Source of the DNA: Psychromonas aquimarina ATCC BAA-1526
Lineage (GTDB): Bacteria; Pseudomonadota; Gammaproteobacteria; Enterobacterales; Psychromonadaceae
Assembly (NCBI RefSeq): GCF_000428725.1
Contig: NZ_AUAM01000035.1
Location: 1-49,547, forward strand
DNA: 49,547 bases
Reading direction: 5' to 3'
Shown here: in pieces, positions 7,735 through 17,023 of the stretch
Position numbering within the stretch: the first letter of the stretch is position 1
How the letters are laid out: every line of letters begins with the position of its first letter
Program-made: the position numbers and the translations under genes
Notes under the pieces: model-generated
Told to the model about the DNA's origin: nothing
Seen by the model: the letters and a program-made list of their open reading frames with translations, nothing else
The model's database searches: none

Positions 7735-8481
7735 CTATTTTTTAGCTTTTTTTTGATATTTCGGGTGGATATATTCCTGGCTGACATCAACCAGAATTAC
7801 ATCACGCATAAATGTACGGCCGATTAATACCGGGTATTCCATATGCTGGCGGTCAGTTAAAGTGAATTCGGTCAGGTGTACCGTCTCACCGATACGTACC
7901 TGTAACTTAACAACCGGGCGGTCGTCAGTGACACCTGGCTTACTTGACTGACTTATTTTTGCTATACGTTCTATTTTTGCTTCAATGCGCTGGCTATCGC
8001 CGCCTTTATCATGGTTTAAGCTGAAACGTACCCACTTTTTTCCGTCACGTTCGAAGCGTTCAATATCAACGGCATTAAGTGATGAAGTGGCCGCTCCGGT
8101 ATCAATGCGTCCTTTGTAGCTGCTTTTAGCCGCGGAAATATAAACCCATTCAATGCGTCCCAGGACGGTTTTATCATCGAACTGCACTATCTTTTCTTTA
8201 TCGACAACTGCTACTGTTTCAGTTTTAGGTTTCTGCACTTTAACTTTTTTAGCTTTAACTAATAAAGCATCTAATTCTGTGATTTTATCCTGGCTGGCTT
8301 TTAATGCTTTGCTGGCTGCTGCTAACTCATCTTGAGTTTTCTGGTTGGTTTTCTGTGATTCCACAAGTTCACCCTGAAGGTTGGTTATTTGTGTTTGTTG
8401 TGATTCAGTATCAATACTGACACAGCCGGAAGTCACAAAAAGAGCAAGTGCAGTCAACAGCACTGTTTTATTTAAAAACAT
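7735..8481 (-). CDS. Retropepsin-like protease lipoprotein (RimK-associated 'zinc protease' family)
   Basis: Predicted envelope lipoprotein with an aspartic-protease-like domain. The start at 8481 (248 residues) is preferred to an ATG eleven codons upstream: AAGGA sits seven bases before it, and the N-terminus then reads as a lipoprotein signal with lipobox TSGC at 17-20. A Gln/Lys-rich coiled coil spans about 25-80. The domain from about 105 has GRIDTGAATSS with D127-T128-G129-A130, the retropepsin-type active-site pattern, and later PVLIGRTFMRDV. Databases often call this family ATP-dependent zinc protease, but the motif argues for an aspartyl mechanism. It is the first gene of the trio with the 7TM protein and the ATP-grasp ligase. 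Confidence 0.87.
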   Translation of the reverse strand: MFLNKTVLLTALALFVTSGCVSIDTESQQTQITNLQGELVESQKTNQKTQDELAAASKALKASQDKITELDALLVKAKKVKVQKPKTETVAVVDKEKIVQFDDKTVLGRIEWVYISAAKSSYKGRIDTGAATSSLNAVDIERFERDGKKWVRFSLNHDKGGDSQRIEAKIERIAKISQSSKPGVTDDRPVVKLQVRIGETVHLTEFTLTDRQHMEYPVLIGRTFMRDVILVDVSQEYIHPKYQKKAKK

Positions 8482-8609
8482 TAAAAATTCCTTAGCCATA
8501 TATATGATAATCAAATAATAGATGTTATCAGCTTGACATCAAAATAGCAGGATTAATCTCACTATTTTGCTGAGTTAGCTTCATAACAATTAGATATAAA
8601 GTGGAATTT

Positions 8610-9980
8610 TTACGGATGCAGCATGTTTTTTAACCAGTGCTTTTTGTGGACGCGCTGAATAACCAGAATAACCTTGATAAGTTCTTCTGATAAAGTGACC
8701 AGATAAGCTTCAACTAAGGTGAAATGATAATATTTAACGGCAATAAAAGTCAGCGGAATACCGACGCACCACATACAAAAAATATCAATGAATGTACTGT
8801 AGTTAACATCTCCGCCGCTGCGTAATACGCCTATGATACCGATAAAGTTAATTACCCGGACGAACAAAGCCAATGCCAGTACCATCAATACCTGTGAGGC
8901 GCTTGCCGCCGCGCTGACAGAAAGAGTCGGAAAAAATGCTAACACCGGCTCCCTGAAGAAAATAATAATCGGAGCAAAGAAAACCGCCAGGATCGGCACA
9001 AATAAAATAAAGGTCCAGGCCTGCTGCCAGGCTCTATCGAATGACTTGGCGCCCAGTTCATGGCCTATCATGGTGCCGCTGGCAATGGCAATGCCGATAA
9101 ACAGAGCAAAAATGGTTTGTTCTATAGTGGATACCATGCTCATAACAGCCAGTTCCTGAATGCCTATCATAGCGAAAATCAAGGTATAGACAAAAACACC
9201 CAGTGCCCAGCAGCCGTCATGCATAACCATAGGTACAGCAAGTTTTATATAACGTTTGATTTCAAAGGCACTGAGTGCCTGTTTGATTTCCGTGGCGGCT
9301 GCAATAATAAAGGGGCGCCTTTTAGCAACAAAAGCGAGCATTAACAGTAACTGAATAAAACGGGCCGCCACCGTACCCCAGGCGCTGCCTTCTACACCCA
9401 TTGCCGGGAACCCTAAATGTCCGAAAATGAGTATGTAGTTTAGAAATGCATTGATCGGCAGTGCCAGCATACTGATACGCATTGCCGTTTTAGTATCGCC
9501 GGCGGAGCGCAGGGCGGTCTCAACGGGCAGTACAATGGCGGTGAAAATAAAGCTCCACGCGGTAATGACTAAATAGTCGTTGGCGAACCCTAAAAGATGT
9601 GAGTCATCACTAGCAAGCCCGGTAACTGTTTCCGGGAATAAAACATAAAAAGCAATAAAGGGCAGGATGCTGACTACAGAAAATAACAGCGAAATTACCA
9701 GGCTGCGTCTTAATCCGGAAAGATCTTCTGCTCCGTAATATTGAGAGGCCAGCACACCGCCGGCGTGACTGATGCCCACCATAACCAGCAGATTAAAGAA
9801 GAATATTTTATTACCCAGTCCAACGGCGGCAATTTCACTCTCACCTAACTGGCTGACCATTAAAATATCAACCAGGCCGAGAAAAGAGTATAACAGCGAC
9901 TGAAAAGTAATAGGCAGAGCTAACTTCCAGAGCTTGTTCTGGAAGTCAGGATGTCGAAATGTGGCAATTTTGTTTTTCAT
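8610..9980 (-). CDS. MATE-family efflux transporter
   Basis: 456 residues with about twelve membrane spans arranged as two similar halves, typical of multidrug and toxin extrusion antiporters driven by Na+ or H+. Family signatures include LALPITFQSLLYSFLGLVDI, GLGNKIFFFNLL and ALRSAGDTKTAMRISMLALP (start of the second repeat unit). The closest recognisable group is the NorM/YeeO-like branch; the substrate cannot be told from sequence. It starts three bases after the lnt stop, so it is probably co-transcribed with lnt. A weak inverted repeat (CAAAATAG/CTATTTTG, 8540-8569) lies downstream. Confidence 0.92.
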   Translation of the reverse strand: MKNKIATFRHPDFQNKLWKLALPITFQSLLYSFLGLVDILMVSQLGESEIAAVGLGNKIFFFNLLVMVGISHAGGVLASQYYGAEDLSGLRRSLVISLLFSVVSILPFIAFYVLFPETVTGLASDDSHLLGFANDYLVITAWSFIFTAIVLPVETALRSAGDTKTAMRISMLALPINAFLNYILIFGHLGFPAMGVEGSAWGTVAARFIQLLLMLAFVAKRRPFIIAAATEIKQALSAFEIKRYIKLAVPMVMHDGCWALGVFVYTLIFAMIGIQELAVMSMVSTIEQTIFALFIGIAIASGTMIGHELGAKSFDRAWQQAWTFILFVPILAVFFAPIIIFFREPVLAFFPTLSVSAAASASQVLMVLALALFVRVINFIGIIGVLRSGGDVNYSTFIDIFCMWCVGIPLTFIAVKYYHFTLVEAYLVTLSEELIKVILVIQRVHKKHWLKNMLHP

Positions 9981-9983
9981 TTA

Positions 9984-11552
9984 TTAGCCTGCAGGTTTCT
10001 TTCGTTTTCTATGGTAGAAAAACATCCCTGTCAGTATTAATAAGCAGTATAAGTACAGCGGTGTGGTTCCGTAACGCTGATAGGGGGTCTGCCCGAATGC
10101 CGGCTGCACATTTTTACTTAAGACTGCCGCTGTGTTGACCGGTAAGCGCCCGACTTCATTGCCGGATGAATCAAAAATAGCTGTTACGCCGTTATTTGTG
10201 CTGCGCAGCACTGGTCTGGCAAACTCAATGGCGCGCATTCTGGCTATCTCTAAATGCTGTTCCGGGCCTATTGAGTCACCGAACCAGGCATCGTTGCTTA
10301 AGGTTAAAATAAAGCCGGTTTTTTCTGCGATATTTTTGCGTAATAATTCGGGAAAGGCGATCTCATAACATAAAGCGGATGCTAGATCGGCCTGTTCATT
10401 ATGCAGATTCGGCTGAATTTCAGCGCCGCGCTGGAAGCTTGACATAGGCAGATTGAAATAGGGGGCAAGCGGGCGCAGGTACTCTTCGAAAGGAACAAAC
10501 TCGCCGATCGGCAGTAACTGATGTTTCTGGTAGCGGTTATCCCCTTTTAATGAATACTCATGCCCCTGCGGCAGTTTGCCCAGCATAATAATTGTATTGT
10601 GGTAGTCCTCTGTTGCCGGGTCATAACCGACAATACCGGTGATCAGGCTTTTATTTTTACCGCTCAGCTCTGCAGATAAAGGCTCTAGAAAGCGCTGCAT
10701 ATCCAGCTCTAATGCGGCAATCGCTGATTCCGGCCAGATAATAAGCTCGCTCTGGTCATCTAATCCGGTTTCACTAAGATCCAGGTATTTAAACAGTGAC
10801 GGGTAGAGCTGATCTCTCTGCCATTTTTCATTCTGGTCAATATTACCCTGCACCAGCGAAACCATTACCTGCGGCTGAAGCTGCGTGTATTTCTGCTGCT
10901 GTAAAATATAACCGCCTAGCAGAATAGTGCAGATTAAAAGCACATTTAAGAGAATTTTCTGCTTCTGGATAATCAGAGTCAGCGCGCCGCAGATAATCAT
11001 AATCGCCAGCGTGATCCCCTGAACGCCTAATACAGGTGCAAACCCGACTAAAGGAGTATCTGCGTGACTGTAACCTAGATAAGCCCACGGGAATCCGGTT
11101 AAAACATAACCTCGGAGCCAGTCAGAAATCAGCCAGAAAACCGGGATAATCAGCAGATAACGTTTTGTATTTGAAAAGTGCAGAAAACGTGTACTTGCCC
11201 ATAATGCCAGGGTTGGAAACAGGGCTAAATAAGCACACAGCAGAACAATTAAAAAAACGCTGACCGCTGCCGGCATTCCCCCGAACTGATCCATGCTGAC
11301 ATAAACCCAGTGAATGGTAGCGATAAACATCGATAAGCTGAAGGTAAAGCTGACTAAAAAATAGCGCTGCGTGGTTTTTTGTACCTGCTGCAGTAATAGA
11401 AACAAGCCGATAAATGAAGGGTAGACTGTCCACCATAATGCAAAAGGCGCAAAAGCGAAAACCTGTACAGCACCAACAATAAGGGCAGCAAAAAGCTGCC
11501 CCGGTAGATTTTCTGTAACAGTGTGTAGTTTTTTGAGGGTATTATTGATCAA
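9984..11552 (-). CDS. lnt: Apolipoprotein N-acyltransferase
   Basis: Last enzyme of lipoprotein maturation: it acylates the N-terminal Cys of apolipoproteins at the periplasmic face of the inner membrane. It has 522 residues. Several N-terminal spans come first (about 20-210), then a nitrilase-fold domain (about 230-480) with the expected triad residues in WPESAIAALELD (Glu), the Lys region (KGDNRYQKHQLLPIGEFVPF), and ALCYEIAFPELL (Cys). A C-terminal span closes the protein. It overlaps the corC 3' end by 11 bases. The order phoH-ybeY-corC-lnt matches E. coli. Confidence 0.96.
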   Translation of the reverse strand: MINNTLKKLHTVTENLPGQLFAALIVGAVQVFAFAPFALWWTVYPSFIGLFLLLQQVQKTTQRYFLVSFTFSLSMFIATIHWVYVSMDQFGGMPAAVSVFLIVLLCAYLALFPTLALWASTRFLHFSNTKRYLLIIPVFWLISDWLRGYVLTGFPWAYLGYSHADTPLVGFAPVLGVQGITLAIMIICGALTLIIQKQKILLNVLLICTILLGGYILQQQKYTQLQPQVMVSLVQGNIDQNEKWQRDQLYPSLFKYLDLSETGLDDQSELIIWPESAIAALELDMQRFLEPLSAELSGKNKSLITGIVGYDPATEDYHNTIIMLGKLPQGHEYSLKGDNRYQKHQLLPIGEFVPFEEYLRPLAPYFNLPMSSFQRGAEIQPNLHNEQADLASALCYEIAFPELLRKNIAEKTGFILTLSNDAWFGDSIGPEQHLEIARMRAIEFARPVLRSTNNGVTAIFDSSGNEVGRLPVNTAAVLSKNVQPAFGQTPYQRYGTTPLYLYCLLILTGMFFYHRKRKKPAG

Positions 11553-12411
11553 TATTTTTTAGCTCTTTAGGCAGACGAACTTGAAGTTGTACTAAGCGGC
11601 GGTTATCGGCGTTGATCACTTTAAATCTATGACCTTCAATGGAGATGCTTTCACCGCGGCCCGGCAGATGGCCGAGTTTATGGATAATTAAACCGGCGAT
11701 GGTATCCTGCTCATCAATATTAAACTCAGTTGCAAAATAGTCATTAAAATCATCAATTGAGGTTAAGGCATTTACCGCATAAGTTCGTTTACCGATTTTG
11801 CGGATTTCGGCGACATCGATATCATCAAATTCATCTTCGATCTCACCGACGATAACTTCTAAGATATCTTCTATGGTCACCAGACCGGAAACGCCGCCGT
11901 ATTCATCAACAACAATCGCCATATGGTAACGCTGACTGCGGAAATCTTTAAGCAGGGTATCTAAGCGTTTGCTTTCCGGAACAACAACGGCTTCACGCAG
12001 GATATCTTCAATTTTAAAATCGTCTGCTTCACTGCTGAAACCAAATTTAAGCAGATCTTTAGCCAGCAGCAGTCCGACAATATGGTCTTTGTCTTCTGTA
12101 ATAACAGGGAAGCGCGAGTGAGCGGATTCAATTAACTGCGGAAGAAACTCTTCTACACTCTGATGCAGGCCCAGTGTGATCATCTGTGAGCGGGGGATCA
12201 TAATGTCGCGTACGCGTAATTTGGAAACATCCAATACACCTTTGATCATCTCTTTAGTTTTCTGATCAATAACCTGACGTTTTTTCGCGCCTTTAATTAT
12301 TTCAAATAATTCTTTCTGGTTCTGCGGCTCTCCCTGGAAAAGGCTGCCGATTTTGTCTAATAGACCAGATTTAGAATTTTCAGGCGCTGATTGTATATTG
12401 TCTTCAGACAT
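11542..12411 (-). CDS. corC: CorC/YbeX-type CBS-domain protein
   Basis: Cytoplasmic protein of the CorC/HlyC family, linked to Mg2+/Co2+ homeostasis and, through YbeX, to ribosome biology. It has 289 residues: a CBS pair at about 70-190 (IMIPRSQMITLG; MAIVVDEYGGVSGLVTIEDILE) and a C-terminal CorC/HlyC domain from about 205 (GHRFKVINADNRRLVQLQV). There is no N-terminal DUF21 membrane domain, as expected for CorC rather than its larger paralogues. It lies nine bases after ybeY and overlaps lnt. Confidence 0.94.
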   Translation of the reverse strand: MSEDNIQSAPENSKSGLLDKIGSLFQGEPQNQKELFEIIKGAKKRQVIDQKTKEMIKGVLDVSKLRVRDIMIPRSQMITLGLHQSVEEFLPQLIESAHSRFPVITEDKDHIVGLLLAKDLLKFGFSSEADDFKIEDILREAVVVPESKRLDTLLKDFRSQRYHMAIVVDEYGGVSGLVTIEDILEVIVGEIEDEFDDIDVAEIRKIGKRTYAVNALTSIDDFNDYFATEFNIDEQDTIAGLIIHKLGHLPGRGESISIEGHRFKVINADNRRLVQLQVRLPKELKNIDQ

Positions 12412-12420
12412 TAATTTTAT

Positions 12421-12897
12421 TTACTCTTTTTCACTTAAATAGGGATCAGCAAAACCAAGTTCTATTAATAGTTTTGTCTCAAGGGTTTCCATCTCAACAG
12501 CTTCCTGCTCGATGATATGATCATAGCCTAACAGGTGTAATGTGCCGTGGATAAGCATATGCGCCCAATGTTCCGTCACGGATTTATTCTGCTGTAGTGC
12601 TTCATTTTCAACCACTTGTTTACAGATTACCAGATCACCTAATAAAGGCAATGTGATCCCCGGCGGATTTTGAAAAGGGAATGACAGTACATTGGTCGGC
12701 TTATCTTTAGCGCGGTAGGAACTGTTCAGTTCCTGACTTTCATCCTGATCCACAATGCGCACGGTTAATTCCGCTTCTTCGCGCGGTGTTTCTAAACCTG
12801 CAAGCAGAGCCGTATGCACCCATTTTTCAATAGAGGGCAGATCCGGCAGCTGGTCTTCATTTTCACTGGCAATTTGTAAATCAACAAACAGATCCAT
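12421..12897 (-). CDS. ybeY: Endoribonuclease YbeY (16S rRNA maturation)
   Basis: Zinc-dependent endoribonuclease involved in 16S rRNA 3'-end processing and ribosome quality control. It has 158 residues. The metal site [11 protein letters not shown] near the C-terminus gives the HxxxHxxxxxH ligand pattern, and TNVLSFPF is the conserved family motif. Its ATG overlaps the phoH stop (TAATG), so the two are translationally coupled. Confidence 0.96.
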   Translation of the reverse strand: MDLFVDLQIASENEDQLPDLPSIEKWVHTALLAGLETPREEAELTVRIVDQDESQELNSSYRAKDKPTNVLSFPFQNPPGITLPLLGDLVICKQVVENEALQQNKSVTEHWAHMLIHGTLHLLGYDHIIEQEAVEMETLETKLLIELGFADPYLSEKE

Positions 12898-13940
12898 TAT
12901 TTTTTGTCCTGTTGAGAGGCTTCTGACGCGGCAATCTCAGCTTTGCGGTCAAATGCTTCATAAGCTTTAACAATACGTGCCACAACCGGGTGGCGTACAA
13001 CATCCTCTGCAGCGAAGAAACTAAAGCTGATATCGTCTTCAACATTACCCAGAACTTCTATTGCATGGCGCAGCCCCGATTTCTGATGACGGGGCAGATC
13101 AATCTGAGTGATATCACCGGTAATCACTGCGGTTGAATTAAAACCGATTCGGGTTAAGAACATTTTCATCTGTTCAATCGTGGTATTCTGGCTTTCATCA
13201 AGAATAACAAATGCATCATTTAAAGTACGGCCGCGCATGTATGCTAATGGGGCAATCTCAATAACATTTCGTTCAATTAGTTTTTCAACTTTTTCAAAAC
13301 CTAACATTTCAAACAGAGCGTCATATAACGGGCGCAGGTAAGGATCTACTTTCTGCGACAGATCACCGGGTAAGAAACCTAGCTTTTCACCTGCTTCAAC
13401 GGCTGGACGGGTCAGTAAAATGCGGCGTACTTCCTGGCGTTCTAAAGCTTCAACCGCACAGGCAACCGCTAAATAGGTTTTACCCGTTCCGGCCGGTCCA
13501 ATACCAAAACTGATGTCGTTTCTTAATATGCTGCTGACGTATTTGGTCTGATTTTCACCGCGAGGTTTAATGACACCACGTTTGGTTTTAATTGACAGGC
13601 TGTGATAACCGCCTTGATCGTCAGCCGGTTTGACTTCTAATAAACGATGGTGGGAAATTAAATCCTGCAGTGCAAGGTGCACCTCTTCATCTGATAAAGC
13701 GGCTGTTTTACCTTTGACCGGCATTGTGTCGACATACAGATCTTTTAAAAGGTCCGAGCATGCCTGAGCATAACGATGCTCGCCGACAACCTGGAAGTGT
13801 GAGTTTTTATAAATAATCTCAACACCTAAACGACGCTCAATCTGTTTAAGGTTGTCATCAAAAGAGCCGCATAATACCGCTAAACGGTTAGTGTCTTCCG
13901 GTACTAAATCAAGATGAACGGTAGTCAGTTTTGTTGTCAA
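12897..13940 (-). CDS. ybeZ: PhoH-family ATPase (YbeZ)
   Basis: Cytoplasmic P-loop ATPase or helicase-like protein that partners YbeY in RNA metabolism. It has 347 residues: an N-terminal KH-like region (about 15-75), Walker A GPAGTGKT at 148-155, Walker [10 protein letters not shown], and [16 protein letters not shown] near the end. It is the first gene of the phoH-ybeY-corC-lnt run. The 188-base gap to miaB should hold its promoter but also contains a palindromic repeat (14072-14128). Confidence 0.95.
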   Translation of the reverse strand: MTTKLTTVHLDLVPEDTNRLAVLCGSFDDNLKQIERRLGVEIIYKNSHFQVVGEHRYAQACSDLLKDLYVDTMPVKGKTAALSDEEVHLALQDLISHHRLLEVKPADDQGGYHSLSIKTKRGVIKPRGENQTKYVSSILRNDISFGIGPAGTGKTYLAVACAVEALERQEVRRILLTRPAVEAGEKLGFLPGDLSQKVDPYLRPLYDALFEMLGFEKVEKLIERNVIEIAPLAYMRGRTLNDAFVILDESQNTTIEQMKMFLTRIGFNSTAVITGDITQIDLPRHQKSGLRHAIEVLGNVEDDISFSFFAAEDVVRHPVVARIVKAYEAFDRKAEIAASEASQQDKK

Positions 13941-14071
13941 AATAATTGAACCTTATTGCAGATGAAGCTGTTTGAATTAGTTTCTTAATGAAAGTTATGT
14001 GCTGCGCAGGGCAGTCAGAATTATTAATTCTTTATAAGAGCGGGCACAGCAAAGAAGATATACCCGTACTT

Positions 14072-14128
14072 TATAGCCAGGCCGCCTCAATATGCAGGAA
14101 TCAGCATCTTGAGGCTGTCTGGTATATA
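14072..14128. repeat. Palindromic intergenic repeat, copy 1
   Basis: Imperfect palindrome just beyond the miaB stop. The inner arms GCCTCAA (14083-14089) and TTGAGGC are exact inverses, and the outer sequences TATAGCCAGG and TCTGGTATA extend the pairing with mismatches. The core ATGCAGGAATCAGCA is shared exactly with the copy at 25552-25601, as is the TATAGCCA end. This suggests a REP- or MITE-like family. As RNA it would fold into a hairpin at the 3' end of miaB mRNA, but no T run follows. Confidence 0.7.
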
Positions 14129-15574
14129 TTAACCGTTTAATTCAGGTGTGAATGTTTCAACACCCAGGTTTTTCTCATGTTTATTCACGATATCGCCAGG
14201 ACGAATCGATTCACGCAGATTCATATCTGCTTCAGCGCGGATAAACTTACCGCGAATTGAGTTGCTATGCACCTCAGTAATTTCAACATCAACGAAACCG
14301 CCGATTGAGCGGTGATCACCTTCAAAGTTAACAATACGGTTGTTTTCAGTACGTCCGCACAGTTCCATAATATTTTTACGTGAAGGGCCTTCTACTAAAA
14401 TCCGCTGTACAGATCCCACCATACGGCGGCCGATCAGCTGCGAGTGCTGATGAATTCTATCCTGCAGAACAGCTAAACGCTGTTTTTTGGTTTCTAGAGT
14501 CACATCATCGGGCATATCGGCGGCCGGTGTACCCGGGCGCTGACTGTAGATAAAGCTGTAGCTGGTATCAAAACCGATATGGTTAATTAAATCCATTGTC
14601 TCTTGAAAATCTGCGTCGGTTTCATTCGGAAAACCAACAATAAAGTCAGAGCTTACCGTCAGGTTCGGACGAACCGCTTTCAGACTGGCAATTCTTTCTT
14701 TGTACTCGTCGGCCGTATGGCCGCGTTTCATCAGGCTGAGAATACGGTCTGCACCGGCCTGCACGGGTAAATGCAGGAAATCCACTAACTCAGGAGTATC
14801 TCTATAGACGTCAATAATATCATCACTGAAATCAATCGGATTACTAGTGGTGTAACGTAAACGGTCAATGCCGTCGATTGAGGCTACATAACGTAATAAC
14901 TCGGCAAAACTGCAGGTGCCGCCGTCGTGAGTTGCGCCGATAAATGAGTTTACATTCTGTCCTAACAGGTTAATTTCACGTACGCCCTGTTCGGCTAACT
15001 GCGCAACTTCCAGCAGGATATCATCAAGCGGACGGCTGACTTCTTCACCGCGGGTATAAGGAACAATACAGTAAGTGCAGTATTTTGAGCAGCCTTCCAT
15101 AATGGAAACAAATGCGGTTGCACCTTCTGCGCGCGGCTCAGGCAGTGAATCAAACTTTTCAATTTCAGGGAAGCTGACATCAACAACTGTGCCGTGATCT
15201 TCTTTAACCTGTTTAATCATCTCCGGCAGACGGTGCAGAGTCTGCGGACCGAAAATAATATCTACATAAGGCGCGCGGCGGCGGATTGCTTTGCCTTCCT
15301 GAGACGCTACGCAGCCGCCGACACCAATCACTAAATCTGGTTTTTTATCTTTTAATTTTTTCCAGCGCCCAAGCTGATGAAATACTTTTTCCTGGGCTTT
15401 TTCACGAATTGAACAAGTATTAAGTAAAATAACGTCTGCATCTTCTGCATTATCTACGGTGGTATAACCGTTGCTTGAATTTAACAGGTCTGCCATCTTT
15501 GATGAATCGTATTCATTCATCTGACAACCCCAAGTTTTGACGTGTAATTTCATGCTCATAATCTGTTTACTCAT
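14129..15574 (-). CDS. miaB: tRNA-2-methylthio-N6-dimethylallyladenosine synthase
   Basis: Radical-SAM methylthiotransferase that converts i6A37 to ms2i6A37 in tRNAs reading UNN codons. From 15574 it has 481 residues. The order is an N-terminal UPF0004 domain ([15 protein letters not shown]; cluster Cys in [11 protein letters not shown] and [11 protein letters not shown]), the radical-SAM core with CSKYCTYC and [11 protein letters not shown], and a C-terminal TRAM domain. The frame is open to 15610, but the family begins close to [11 protein letters not shown], so MSKQIMS (15574) or the Met six codons later is more likely. No strong ribosome site is visible for either. Confidence 0.94.
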   Translation of the reverse strand: MSKQIMSMKLHVKTWGCQMNEYDSSKMADLLNSSNGYTTVDNAEDADVILLNTCSIREKAQEKVFHQLGRWKKLKDKKPDLVIGVGGCVASQEGKAIRRRAPYVDIIFGPQTLHRLPEMIKQVKEDHGTVVDVSFPEIEKFDSLPEPRAEGATAFVSIMEGCSKYCTYCIVPYTRGEEVSRPLDDILLEVAQLAEQGVREINLLGQNVNSFIGATHDGGTCSFAELLRYVASIDGIDRLRYTTSNPIDFSDDIIDVYRDTPELVDFLHLPVQAGADRILSLMKRGHTADEYKERIASLKAVRPNLTVSSDFIVGFPNETDADFQETMDLINHIGFDTSYSFIYSQRPGTPAADMPDDVTLETKKQRLAVLQDRIHQHSQLIGRRMVGSVQRILVEGPSRKNIMELCGRTENNRIVNFEGDHRSIGGFVDVEITEVHSNSIRGKFIRAEADMNLRESIRPGDIVNKHEKNLGVETFTPELNG

Positions 15575-15781
15575 ACTGTGTTCTATAAAAAGAGGTCGCA
15601 TTTTACGCACTTCACCGCAATCATGCTACTTTTTGTTTAACTCTATTAATAACAGCTAAAGGGCTTAAAAACAGCAGGGAATTAAGTTTCTGAATTTGAG
15701 CCTTTTTCTCTATTGTTTTTCCCATAAGTCAGAATAATTTGATTACAATAAACGCAGCTTAAAATTTTCAGGAAAATAATA

Positions 15782-16942
15782 ATGCAAAACAGAGAAGTAA
15801 TAGTAATCGGCGGCGGTATGGTTGGTGCATTAACTGCATTATTGTTAGCCCGGCAGGGGGAGCTGGTTCACCTTGTGGAAAAAACGCCCTGCACTATGCC
15901 GTCTGTAGACGAAGCCTTTGATCTGCGAGTATCGGCGTTCAGCGCGCAAAGTAAAAACCTCTTAGAGCTTGCCGGAGTATGGGATTTGATCCCGGCAAAC
16001 CGCCTTTGTGCTTACCGGGGCTTACAGACCTGGGAAAGGGGCAGCAGCAAATTGAAATTTGACAGTGCTGATATTGGTATTGACGCTTTAGGTTATATTG
16101 CTGAAAACCGCTGGATCCAGGCGGTATTATGGCAGGCGCTCAAAGAACTTAATAATGTTACCTTCTATGAGAACAGAGAAGTTAAGGGGATCAATAATTC
16201 AGATTCAGGTGTATCGGTAGATTTAGATAACGCCGGGCAGATCAGTGCGGATCTTTTAATTGCCTGTGACGGCGCAAATTCTGCTGTCCGCCAGTTATTA
16301 AATATTGGTATTACAGCATGGGATTATCGTCAGCAGTGTATGCTGATTAATATTAAAACCAACAGCACTCAGCAGGATATTACCTGGCAGGAGTTTCGGG
16401 AAACGGGCCCCTGTGCATTTTTACCGCTTGCAGATAATAACGCCAGTTTAGTCTGGTACCATAACCCAAGAAAAATCAATCAGTTAAAGTCATTGTCTAA
16501 TGCGCAGTTAAAAGATGCCGTAAAAGCTGAGTTTGCCCCTTTAGATTTTGACTTTGAAGTGCAGGATAAAGCTTCGTTTCCGCTGACCCGCCGCCATGCG
16601 CACTCTTATTATAAAGGTGCATGTGTATTGTTAGGTGATGCCGCTCATACTATTAACCCCTTAGCCGGGCAGGGAGTAAACCTGGGTTTTAAGGATGTTG
16701 AATGCTTAGTAGATCTTCTGCACAACAGCCGCGATCTGCCGCTGCAGAGTATATTAAAACGCTACGAAAACAGACGTAAACCAGCCAATTTACTGATGCA
16801 GACGGCTATGGATGTTTTTTATAAAGGCAGTAAGTGTGAATTAAGTTCGGTGCGCTTATTACGTAAAGGCATTTTAGGACTGGCACAGAACAGCGGGGCC
16901 CTTAAAAACAGAGTGATGAAATATGCGATGGGCCTGCAGTAG
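15782..16942 (+). CDS. ubiF: 3-demethoxyubiquinol 3-hydroxylase (UbiF-like FAD monooxygenase)
   Basis: FAD-dependent hydroxylase of ubiquinone biosynthesis. It has 386 residues: an N-terminal Rossmann FAD site (VIGGGMVGALTALLLARQG), a middle DGANSAVR motif, and GDAAHTINPLAGQGVNLGF near 290-310. These are the three signatures of the UbiH/UbiF/VisC family. UbiF is favoured over its paralogues because it lies next to and divergent from miaB, as in E. coli. A GGAAAATAAT upstream gives a weak ribosome site. It ends at a long hairpin shared with the converging porin gene. Confidence 0.88.
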   Translation: MQNREVIVIGGGMVGALTALLLARQGELVHLVEKTPCTMPSVDEAFDLRVSAFSAQSKNLLELAGVWDLIPANRLCAYRGLQTWERGSSKLKFDSADIGIDALGYIAENRWIQAVLWQALKELNNVTFYENREVKGINNSDSGVSVDLDNAGQISADLLIACDGANSAVRQLLNIGITAWDYRQQCMLINIKTNSTQQDITWQEFRETGPCAFLPLADNNASLVWYHNPRKINQLKSLSNAQLKDAVKAEFAPLDFDFEVQDKASFPLTRRHAHSYYKGACVLLGDAAHTINPLAGQGVNLGFKDVECLVDLLHNSRDLPLQSILKRYENRRKPANLLMQTAMDVFYKGSKCELSSVRLLRKGILGLAQNSGALKNRVMKYAMGLQ

Positions 16943-16969
16943 TGAGTCTTTGTACTTAAAGGAATAAGA

Positions 16970-17002
16970 AGATTAACAGGAGCAGGGGGCTCCTGTTAAT
17001 CT
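16970..17002. terminator. Bidirectional hairpin between ubiF and the porin gene
   Basis: The 14-bp perfect arms AGATTAACAGGAGC and GCTCCTGTTAATCT flank a 5-base loop. The flank is moderately T-rich on the - strand (tcttcttattcc) and not on the + strand. It lies between convergent stops at 16942 and 17024, so it most likely ends the porin transcript and perhaps also ubiF. Confidence 0.65.
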
Positions 17003-17023
17003 GATTGTCAGGTCAGCCTGGGT

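Noticed and set aside
8533..8569. TTGACA at 8533 as a + strand promoter
   Set aside because: No + strand gene follows within several kilobases, and no good -10 is at the right distance.
14072..14128. Repeat as an intrinsic terminator of miaB
   Set aside because: The hairpin is plausible, but no T run follows on the - strand; its near-copy at 25552 indicates a dispersed repeat instead.
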